From: Rhodocollybia butyracea | Lineage: Eukaryota; Basidiomycota; Agaricomycetes; Agaricales; Omphalotaceae | Length of the DNA stretch: 64,000 bases | Direction: 5' to 3' | NCBI GenBank assembly: GCA_015501585.1 | Contig: JADNRY010000116.1 | Span: forward strand, 123,275-187,274 | In this document: one piece after another, positions 55,913 to 64,000 of the stretch | Layout of the letters: each line of letters opens with the position of its first letter | Numbering within the stretch: position 1 is the stretch's first letter | Translations under genes and position numbers: made by a program | Notes under the pieces: model-generated | Databases searched by the model: none | What the model saw: the letters and a program-made list of their open reading frames with translations, nothing else | What the model was told of the DNA's origin: nothing

Positions 55913-56820
55913 GCGAGCGTCTTGTAGATTTTGAATCCGTATTCAAGCTGCTGAAGGTGCTGGGAGCGCAAGTGCAACAGCGAGCGCCTTGTTCAATCGA
56001 GCGAAAGGTACACTGATGCCACAGGCGAGGGTTTAGATTTGTATTCGAGCTGTGAGTGGTGGGACTAACGAGTGAAAGAAGCGCTGATGCCACGAGCAAG
56101 CGTGTTGTAAAGTTAGGATTCGAATTTGAGCCGTGGGCGGAAGAACTAACAAACAGAAGGAATTTTGACAGCCCAGGAAGCTTGGGATACGCATTTGAGC
56201 TGTGGGTGTTACTGGCGACCTCTTCTCCTTAGACCAATGTCCTGTGAAGGCCAGAGACTGATCAGATAAGGCTCTCAGCGGAAACGATAAGTGATACGCA
56301 CCAACAAGCCCAAGCCAATCTCTTCCCCAAGCCTGAACGTTGAACTTCCCATCTGTACAGAAGTCTAATGATTGTTCTGCCTTGAACAGGATGTCCGTTT
56401 TGGAGAAAAGAGAAAAGTGTTGGCAAGTCCGAGTGATGGTAGAGAAAAAGCAAGATGGATTGTTGTTGTTTGTCTGAGCTTTTGATGTCGCGAGCCCGAC
56501 ATCAAAAGCCTGAGCAAACGTGAGATATGTGAGTAAATTGGAATGTCTGAGTGATAATGGTGGACGTACCGAGACCGGGGCGAGTAAGGACAAGGATAAC
56601 GGTCGTAAACCGGCGCTTGGCCTCAGAGGACTTCACAGAGATTGGAAGTTTAATTAAACGCGCCGCAAGCTTGTTTACGGTCTTGCTGGTTTGCCAGTTA
56701 CGCGGTGGGTAGATGATGGTGATTCCTTGGGACCTGTAGAGCAGAAGAACAATTGTTCCTCTACTCACAAACAAAAATCAAGCACCAAAAGAAATAGAGA
56801 TTACACCCATGGGGTTGAGC
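55913..56820 (-). other. Upstream region with degenerate 75-bp repeats; gene not resolved
   Basis: Several overlapping minus-strand frames, for example one with YRSQGITIIYPPRNWQTS (about 56720). None is recognised. Between about 55920 and 56230 a degenerate unit of roughly 75 bp repeats three or four times around CACAGCTCAAATNCG. It may be the 5' part of a host gene whose 3' part became the CK1 pseudogene. Confidence 0.35.
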
Positions 56821-57056
56821 GTAAGCTCAATTCCGGATAGTGTCGATTTTATCGTTGTGGAGAGGGTGTTCAAGTCCAGGTAAGGGATGTTAGGTATTTA
56901 GGCCGTGTTGGGAGTAGATGGATGGATGGGGACAAGGAGTAAAATCTCACGTGAGTTTTCGCAAACAGTTTAGCATTTTCAAGTATATACAGGTGGATTT
57001 GACGCATCAATGATATGTACAGTCGTGTAAATAGAGTACTACCGATGCATGTAAAT
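56821..57056. other. No gene supported
   Basis: Short stretch between two minus-strand gene fragments; nothing recognisable. Confidence 0.4.
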
Positions 57057-57662
57057 CTACTTTATTTTTCGGGATCTTGTGTTACGAGTTTCTACTGCAA
57101 TAGCTTCTCCCTCTCCTTCGTTGCCAGTTGATGTAGGCCCGGGTCGTCCATGGCCTCGACCAGTTCCACAACCTCGACTCTGTCCTTGTCCTGGCCCTTG
57201 ACTGCGTGATGCGCGAAGATTGCTGGAACCTGGAGGGACCCTTCATTGTTGTTACTACCTGCCATGTCTATCTCATTGACTTCAAGTTGTGGGAGATGCG
57301 GATCTGCATCAGGATCAGGGGCAATGTTACAAGTAGCGGGAGTGATGTTATGAGCAATATTAGAGGTATTGGAAGCAATACTGGGAGTATTAGGGGTAAT
57401 GTTCGAAGAGATGTTGGGAGCAATGATACAAGCGGAAGGACTAGCTGTAGCAGCATAACAGAACATCAGTAACACGATCATGATTTAGGGTCTATCAAAG
57501 CCACACACCTAGTGTAAGTACATCTTCTGCTAGCCTAACTGCTAGAAGTGCTTCAGTTACAGCATCAACTTGTTGTGTTACGGAGGAGCCAGTTGCCACT
57601 GAAGGCATCCCAACAAAAATACGCTGGTTGTAGAAAGCGTATAGAAGGCTAATGTAACGCGT
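57057..57662 (-). pseudogene. Unrecognised gene fragment truncated by LTR-R
   Basis: The reverse strand reads YISLLYAFYNQRIFVGMPSV up to EALLAVRLAEDVLTL, then a good intron (GTGTGT..CAG, about 57509-57448). After it lies a segment with a degenerate 15-bp repeat (NITPNTPSIASNTSNIAHNI) and, in another frame, an Arg/Gly-rich tail (SRGCGTGRGHGRPGPTS) ending KTRSRKIK-like at 57057. The 5' part is removed by the LTR-R element that begins at 57663. Family unknown. Confidence 0.4.
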
Positions 57663-59492
57663 TATTAGGCCTAAAATCGGCCTAAGGCGTGTAACCATAC
57701 ATTATGACACTTTGTACGTGTTATACAATGCAATAAGAGAGTTATACGGAGCCCGAGCGTGATAGCTGTTGCCGAGGCAAAGAACTTAACAATAATACTC
57801 AGTGAGCCGTGAAGGTACGCCCACAAGCGTAGCCTAGAGCCAAGCTAGCGAGGATACCTGGGCTGCCCGGAGATGTAACACTAGATCGTCAATCTAGTTA
57901 TACCCAAAGAGTGTAGACTCTCTAAACTACAGGACATCTCGAAGCGGGATAAGTACTAAGCCAACGCGTTACTCGAGGGAAGGAATTATGAGGGAAGGCA
58001 TCCCTCGCACTAAGACCCCCAACGAGCTATGTTAAGATGTGGACTTTACAGTCCGTAACAATGGACTAGAACGATCCCGAGGAAACCGTAGAGATCTATT
58101 CGCGGCCCGGTCGCGACCGTGAGGACGGTAGAAACATGCTTAGCGGACCTACGGAAAGCTACGTGCCGGGATAGCCTTGGCAAATCGAAACATTTGATCT
58201 TAGAAATCATACACGGAAGGTCTTATCCGTTAAAGCCGACTATCGGGAATCACTTGTACATACTCAGCGCAGTTGCTCGAGATTATCATAAGTGGTGTCG
58301 TTGGAAAGCTAGATAACAGGCCTTCTCGAGAGAATGTTAATCACACTCAGGAGGGACAGAACTATCCGAGGAATAGAATGAAACTCACCCAAGGGAAACC
58401 GGGCGGCGAGTGATCATGAAGCGCAAAGGTACTCCTGACCCGGAGAATTGTGGAGTAATCGGAGAAACCTCGCTCGGATCAAAACACTCTAAAACTATGT
58501 TAATCCTCACAAAATCATATTTTACCTCTGATATATACCCAAGAATGGACTATTTCTTTATCGTGTGTACCATATATAGGCTGGAGTTTCCTTTCCGAGC
58601 CAGATTCCTCTGTTCCACTCTCTTTCCGTATCTGTTTCATCTATTTTTCGTATTAAACTCTCTCTACTCAGTATATAAGCCAGATATATTTATTCAATAA
58701 GACAAGTTTCTTGCCCTCGACTTGACTGCTAAGACCAGTGCTCCGTAGAACGTCCCCACGGGATCAGTAGCGTGACGCCTCCTGACTTGGTTATCTTAAG
58801 AAAGTAATAAACTTCACGCGCTTTGCAAAGCCCATTTATATCTTGATCAAATTTAAGTGTGTAGAGTTCTCTCGAACTCCAGATCAACTCAAATCTAGTT
58901 GCTTCCTTAGAGGGGACGGCTTCTAGTAAGGGATTATTCGGCTCCAGAGTGAGGGTTCCTTAGTTGACTTCTTCACGAAGTTAGATGAGCCACTAAGATT
59001 GTGGTACGAGTTCCTAGTGATTAAGTTCACTCACAATATCGTAGCTTGGCCCAGAGTTTGGTCGAGGACTTTACGGCGTCACAGCAGCTAGTGCCAGAGT
59101 TTGCCTAGGGTTGTTGACAAACCTCGAGATTACTATTCTAGCTAGAGCCAGAGTTTGCCTAGGAGAATCTTAGTTTCGTTGTATTGGTTTTGGTTTTGGT
59201 TAATTGATTTGGACATACACATCTGGTTCCCTCGTACACTCGTACACCCCAACTAGGCTTCTCTCGACTTAGTTCTAAGAGTTGTCTAAGCTTAGTTACC
59301 CACGTTAGCGCTACAGTCTTGAACCTGGAGCAGTCGCGCGCGTACATCCGATATTACAAAGCTTTCCCTCGGGGAATCTCTGACAACCCGCCCTCGCTCC
59401 CTTACATATCGATAGTCTGGTTAGGTGCGGTAGTGTTTTTGTTAGGTTGTTTTATAGCACCTTTCGCATACCTACACGTAAATACCCAAATA
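57663..59492 (+). repeat. LTR-R copy E: 5' LTR of the element
   Basis: 1830 bp from TATTAGGCCTAAAATCGG to CCCAAATA. The TATA box is TATATAAG at 58672-58679. Near the end CAGAGTTTG..AGG recurs three times (about 59052, 59095 and 59150). It is CpG-rich compared with copies A, B and D. Confidence 0.92.
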
Positions 59493-59494
59493 TC

Positions 59495-61590
59495 TGGAGC
59501 CCACCGCGAGGGGTGGAATCTAATTTTATCGGATTTTACTACAAACCTAGTCCTTGGGTTAGTAGAGTTCATCTTCTTTGTCCTTCGTTCGCTAGTCCAC
59601 AAGATTAGTGATCCCTCGGATAATACACCTGATTCAGAGTCAACTCTTTCCGGAGTAGGCGAACTTCCTGATCCGGGAACATCTGAATTAAGACGCAGTA
59701 AAAGAGTACCTAAACCTCGAGAACGATATAATAGTAGCGTTGAACCCGAACGTCGACCTCCTTTTTCTGTCGCTCGAGCAGGATCTAGCACTCCGTCTTC
59801 ACGCGGATCTAAACCAAGCATAGTCCGTGCGACTTCTGAAACAACTCACGTTGCCAAGAAGTCTTTAAAAGGGAAAGCGAAAGCAGATCCCACTGATACT
59901 ACTCAAGCCAGTTCACGTACAAGGGGTGCTCCAGCCCGTGTGCAAGACAACTTGACTAGTCAACCTTCATCTTCATCTTCATCTCTTCCTCGTATTCCCG
60001 AGGAAATCTCTCAGTTAGCTACAGCAGTTAACCAACTCTCGTCTTCTATTTTAAACAATCTTACAATGAGTACTACTACAAGCAATAACAACTCGGGTTC
60101 GAGCGGGAACGCTGGAGGCTCTAGTGGAAACGCTGGAGGTTCGAGTGGTTCTGGCGGATCTGGTGGTGCAGCTCCCACGGGAACGAATGCTACGGTTGCG
60201 CAATTGTTTGGAGACAAAATTAAGTTAACACAAGATGAGCTCGATGAATATAACTCGAAGTACCTTCCTAAGCGTAGTAAAACGGCGACACTATTCAATA
60301 AAGATGATCCGTCTATGTTGAATGGTTGGATTGAGGATACTACTCGATTCATTGCCGCGGCAAACATTACCAAGGAAGCAGCGAAAGTGGCGTTGGCGTT
60401 GGACTGGATGACTTATTCCACTCGGGAAGCATACAAGTATCTACCCTCCGTCGAAACTCCTAATTTGCAACAGTTCTTCAGAGATTTACGAGCAATCTTC
60501 TCTGGAATCGGTAGATAGTGAGCTTGGTTCACGCCAAGAGCTCGAGATCTTAACCGGGAAGTTCACACCTCTGGACATTGGTAAACATCAAAAGATCATG
60601 ATGTATAACCGAGAGTTTAAGAATCTCGTGGATAAGCTGATGAAACCGCCGGCAATCCTTTCCAACGCTGAAGCTGTCAAGGCATATCTTGTGCCCATGA
60701 GCGAAAGGTTGTATTTAGCGATTTCCGCGCGTTTGTCACAGAATGTTACGCATGTTCAGTTGTTGTCTCGTCGCCGTGAAGATCCTTATCTACTTTCAGA
60801 AGTCATGGAAGCAGCCGAGAGTCCCGATTTCAGAACCCTCGATACCTATTATGGTAACGGAGCTCGTCCAACTGGATCTCAAGGTGTTCCTGACTCTGCC
60901 GAAACTTATAGTCGAGGTGCATTATCGTTCAGATTCTCTCCTCATCTTCCAGAGACCACTCCCGCGGATCCCGTGAAAGTGGAACCTAAGCAGGAAGAAG
61001 TGTCGGAAGTTCTCGCGGGAATCGCCTCGATTAAAGATACTATCGCTCTGAACAGGAAAGAGACTAATTTAGTCTTGGATGGTCACCAAAAGGCTATCTC
61101 CTCGATGATGAGCTTAATGAAGGATAATATAGAATCCAAACGCTCAGGATACACGTCAACGCAAGTTACTGCGCCGCCGAATACCTCGAAGACCATTCCG
61201 GATTGGGGGCAGGGTTGTTTTATGTGCGGGTCACTAGAACATCGCATGTCGGAGTGCCAATTCTTTAATTCCTACAAGGATAAAGGATGGTTAGTTCCTG
61301 ACACTACTCCCGGGTCGAAGAAGTATACTTTGCGCGATGGTACGCCGTTGCCGAGGAACGACCCTAGTGAATCTCGCCCAGAAAAGATTGCAAGGATTGC
61401 AAAATCTAAAGGCTGGGATAAGGGTGGAACCAATGCATTCTTTGTCGAGGAAGAAGACTACTTGGATACCGAGGAGCAAGAGCCTCACCTCACTTCGTTT
61501 TTGGCTTCCATGAAAAAGCTAATGGAGGAACATGAGACGAACGGTCGTTATATCGCCGGCTCCGGGGAATCCAAGGAGTCGGGAAACTAA
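59495..61590 (+). pseudogene. gag: Gag of the LTR-R element (one frameshift)
   Basis: The frame to 60518 runs from the LTR through a basic, Ser-rich region (LRRSKRVPKPRERYN), a Gly/Ser repeat (SSGNAGGSSGNAGGSSG) and the Gag domain (YLPKRSKTATLFNKDDPSML, ALALDWMTYSTREAYKYLP). Near 60503 it shifts into the frame ending 61590 (ESVDSELGSRQELEILTGKF, LVDKLMKPPAILSNAEAVKA). A CCHC zinc knuckle CFMCGSLEHRMSEC (about 61221-61262) and a C-terminal acidic region follow. No ATG is found near the start of the frame; the first is in MSTTTSNNN (60066), so translation start is uncertain. The overall pattern is that of a known basidiomycete Ty3 Gag family. Confidence 0.85.
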
Positions 61591-61601
61591 TTGCTTCGGC
61601 G

Positions 61602-63026
61602 ATGCAGGGTAGAGTCACTAGAGGAAATACTCTAGGCAAGCAGGCAGACTCGAAAAAGCCCACATCTACGAAGGAATTGGTTAAGAAGGTAGGCCCGCCA
61701 ACGAAAGGTACCCTTAGGGAGCCCCTAATTGAAAAGCCACCACCTAAAAGCCCTGCTATTAAAGAGAAACATAAACAAGTGGAAGTCGTGATTCCCGTGA
61801 AAAAGAAGTTTGTTGAGAAAGCTGTTGTCGGCGACGATGACGAGTTCTCTCGAGATGGAACTGGAATTATCCTTGATAAGGAAGCTGACGAAGAGTTCGC
61901 TCGGAGTCTGGCTGAATTAAGGGAAGAAGCTCCTATTCCCGAGATAACTAAGGTTACTCATAGACCATTCGACGCGGTGAAACCACATGCGGTTCATCCC
62001 ATTCCACGCAATCAACCACGTCTAGAAACCCAAGATAAAGACAATCCTGTCAAGGAGAAGTCTGTCGAGGATAATGGACCCAAATTTAATATTAGAAGTG
62101 GATTTCACTTACCTGGAGTCGAGGAAGAAGTCGCTCGAAAGTTGTTCGATGCAGAAGTAACGCTGACATCAGAGGAGCTATTAGCGCTGAGCCGGCCTCT
62201 CCAGAAAATTATGTTAAGGAAAGCTAGGAACGTCAGGGTAACTCCTACTAAGAGGAAGAATGCTTATGTTAGTACTCTCCTCGAAGATGGCACTGAAGTA
62301 CCTGAGGAGCTGGAACTTCCTCGCGGGAACGAATTCGATAGTTATATCTCCATGGATAGCATTAAGCTTGATAGTGAAGAAATCTTCGAAGTCCTCGAGC
62401 ATAACCATAATGGTTTGAAGGCCGGTTCTATTGTACAACGGGACCCTGTTGAAGCCTTTAAAGCAGACTTACCCGAGGGTGACGAGCGCCGTAATTTGGT
62501 AATTGTCGCGGGAAGATCTAGTAGTCTCCGGTGTATTAACACAAAGATCAATCATCAGGATGGAACAACCGAGGCAATCCTCGACAGTGGCTGTCAGATC
62601 GTAGCAATAGATCGTCAGACTGCTGTAGAGTTGAATTTGGTCTGGGACCCTACTGTAACGATTCGTCTGCAGGATGTACACGGAGGTCTCGAGGAAACCG
62701 CAGGTCTTGCGAGAAATGTTCCTTTCCAGATTGGTGAAATTACAATCTATCTGCAACTGCATGTGCAACAGCGGGCACCATTCGAAGTGCTGATTGGTAG
62801 GCCATTTGACGTTCTCACGGAATCCGTGATAAAGAATCATGCGGATGGTAGCCAAGAGGTGACGATTACGGACCCCAACACCGGGAATAAATGTACTATG
62901 GGTACACATATTCGCTCTACGAGACGAAGACTTAGGACTGACAATCCCGAGTTCAAACCCAAACTAGTTCCGGAGCATGCAGGAAGTAGTAACAATCCCG
63001 TCAAGGAGGAACAGGGAAATTTTTAA
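61602..63026 (+). CDS. Aspartic protease ORF of the LTR-R element
   Basis: 474 residues, starting 12 nt after the Gag stop in another frame. The N-terminal half is Lys/Glu-rich. A middle domain FNIRSGFHLPGVEEEVARKL and LSRPLQKIMLRKARNV recalls the domain upstream of proteases in basidiomycete Ty3 elements. The retropepsin has AILDSGCQIVAIDRQTAVEL and, distally, FEVLIGRPFDVLTESV and VTITDPNTGNKC. DSGC instead of DSGS/T/A at the active site is unusual but keeps the catalytic Asp and Gly. Confidence 0.85.
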   Translation: MQGRVTRGNTLGKQADSKKPTSTKELVKKVGPPTKGTLREPLIEKPPPKSPAIKEKHKQVEVVIPVKKKFVEKAVVGDDDEFSRDGTGIILDKEADEEFARSLAELREEAPIPEITKVTHRPFDAVKPHAVHPIPRNQPRLETQDKDNPVKEKSVEDNGPKFNIRSGFHLPGVEEEVARKLFDAEVTLTSEELLALSRPLQKIMLRKARNVRVTPTKRKNAYVSTLLEDGTEVPEELELPRGNEFDSYISMDSIKLDSEEIFEVLEHNHNGLKAGSIVQRDPVEAFKADLPEGDERRNLVIVAGRSSSLRCINTKINHQDGTTEAILDSGCQIVAIDRQTAVELNLVWDPTVTIRLQDVHGGLEETAGLARNVPFQIGEITIYLQLHVQQRAPFEVLIGRPFDVLTESVIKNHADGSQEVTITDPNTGNKCTMGTHIRSTRRRLRTDNPEFKPKLVPEHAGSSNNPVKEEQGNF

Positions 63027-63070
63027 ACCTCGAGGATCTGAGTAGCGATCAAGGAGAGGTAGAATTTGCT

Positions 63071-63805
63071 ATGAGTTTCCATTTTGACGATAATAGTGAT
63101 ATTGTATGTGATGGATATAAGTTCGCAGAAACGGGTCAGTTTTCCGAGCAGGAGTTAAGCGAGGCCTATGTCATGGCTTCGAGAAATTTCATTGCGCAGA
63201 AAGCTCCCGAGGACGATGAGCTTATTGAAGCCTACGTAAATAAACAACTAGTGGATGGAAATAGACGAGTATTCAACGCTCACAAAGAAGGCTTGGACTA
63301 CGAAGAACCCGAGGAAGGTCCTGTACTAGTAAATAGAGAGGAATTGCCCGACTTTGATGACCACGCGAAAGCCTTCGCCGGATTCACTACGAAACCGGGA
63401 ACTAATGAGCGGCATGCTGTCTTCAGGAAGGGTGATGCTAAAAGTACGAAAAGGGAGACTCCTAAGTTTCCTGGTTCCCCGAAATTTGTAAAAGGTGGAA
63501 AACCTCGTCGCAGCATACCCAAATTGCCTCCTAGGCCTCTGTCTGACCTTCCACGAGTAAAAGATTATACCTATACGCCGTATACAAAGCCCGAGAGTTA
63601 TGAACCGCGCAAGAATTCAATTCCTCGGAAAAGAACTGCGATTAAAGATCCCAAGAATGGGAAGGTTTATGATTTGGTCGATGCTTTTGGCGCAAAGAAA
63701 TACAAACCAGTTGGTGTCAAAGTACATCCTGTGAAAGCGGATCTACCCGAGGAATACAGAGTTTCGACGGTGTATCACCGGCAATCCTCTCGAGGGAATG
63801 CCTGA
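63071..63805 (+). CDS. Linker ORF between protease and RT of the LTR-R element
   Basis: 244 residues starting MSFHFDDNSDIVCDGYKF, in a third frame. The end (KKYKPVGVKVHPVKADLPEEYRV) matches the linker that precedes RT in basidiomycete Ty3 polyproteins. After about 63770 the coding frame shifts, so the last residues before the stop at 63805 are off-frame. Confidence 0.75.
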   Translation: MSFHFDDNSDIVCDGYKFAETGQFSEQELSEAYVMASRNFIAQKAPEDDELIEAYVNKQLVDGNRRVFNAHKEGLDYEEPEEGPVLVNREELPDFDDHAKAFAGFTTKPGTNERHAVFRKGDAKSTKRETPKFPGSPKFVKGGKPRRSIPKLPPRPLSDLPRVKDYTYTPYTKPESYEPRKNSIPRKRTAIKDPKNGKVYDLVDAFGAKKYKPVGVKVHPVKADLPEEYRVSTVYHRQSSRGNA

Positions 63806-64000
63806 ATTATCACCCAATCCGCCTGAGTTCACTCCAACCGGACGCTACACACAGGAAAGAAAAGAGATTATCGACGAAAATCACTCAGAGGATTTCCTAT
63901 GGCCGGAAGAAAGGAAGTTGATTCATCACTTCATGATGCTTCAGGAACAAGCGTTTGCCTGGAATGCAGAGGAAGCTGGTACCTTCAAGGAAGAATTCTT
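63772..64000 (+). pseudogene. pol: Start of pol (upstream of RT), runs off the window
   Basis: In the frame shifted from the ORF above: ITGNPLEGMPELSPNPPEF, TPTGRYTQERKEIIDENH, DFLWPEERKLIHHFMMLQEQ and AFAWNAEEAGTFKEEF. This is the segment normally just before the RT palm. RT, RNase H and integrase should follow outside the window. Confidence 0.85.

Larger units (their letters stand above)
57663..64000 (+). mobile_element. LTR-R Ty3/Gypsy element, 5' part, continues past the window
   Basis: The 5' LTR 57663-59492 is followed by a primer-binding-site candidate (TGGAGCCCACCGCGAGG from 59495), Gag, protease, a linker ORF and the start of pol. It is the only LTR-R copy in the window with an internal region, so it identifies the family that left the solo LTRs A to C. 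The left flank is GCGT (57659-57662); the 3' LTR and the second GCGT should lie beyond 64000. Frameshifts (near 60503 and 63770) suggest it is not fully active. Confidence 0.88.

Overview
This window reads as nuclear DNA of a filamentous basidiomycete, most likely an agaricomycete. Short GT..AG introns of about 50-64 bp, a six-exon PEP12/syntaxin gene, a DUF6697-type gene, chromodomain Ty3 elements and Helitrons all fit. No rRNA gene, no intact tRNA and no CRISPR array is visible. Apart from two ordinary genes at the left edge, almost everything is transposable-element sequence, much of it nested.

Layout. 600-4751: a divergent gene pair (minus-strand DUF6697-like gene; plus-strand PEP12 t-SNARE). 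5349-7598: a 361-bp MITE, an old LTR relic and otherwise featureless DNA. 7599-10660: solo LTR of a family called here LTR-R (about 1.84 kb), itself split by a 1216-bp solo LTR of a second family (LTR-T). 11548-12538: a broken minus-strand gene with an OB-fold-like look. 13145-28437: a Helitron on the minus strand (PIF1-type helicase to the left, Rep to the right), broken up by a 579-bp solo LTR, an LTR-R copy, a foldback element that itself contains a second 3.6-kb foldback element, a Ty3 integrase fragment, a MITE and a third large inverted-repeat element. 28488-33539: an LTR plus gag start, another foldback element, and a decayed two-ORF gag-like element. 33660-44660: a decayed chromovirus (Gag, PR, RT, RNase H, INT, chromodomain) with an LTR-R copy inside its zinc knuckle. 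44688-52074: a minus-strand coiled-coil/membrane gene cut in two by a young, complete, Gag-only LTR element (45733-51611) with apparently identical LTRs. 52846-56820: a truncated LTR-R, a Ty3 zinc-knuckle/protease fragment and a casein kinase 1 pseudogene. 57663-64000: the 5' part of the LTR-R element itself (LTR, Gag, protease, start of pol), running off the window.

Most notable: (1) the LTR-T leader carries ten tandem units, each an inverted repeat with its own arm sequence but a near-invariant centre (GAG-NNNN-CUC), which looks like an array of RNA hairpins with covarying stems; (2) a Ty3 Gag region repeats a Gly-Ala-x-x-Ala-His motif whose codons form small hairpins that covary at synonymous positions; (3) every LTR-R copy is bordered by a 4-bp NCGN site, and its LTR ends are TATTAGG..CCAAATA rather than TG..CA; (4) the inverted-repeat elements carry 21-bp-period subterminal arrays. 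CpG to TpG/CpA change explains much of the decay, as expected for methylated repeats. All coordinates come from reading the sequence by eye; no alignment or database search was run.
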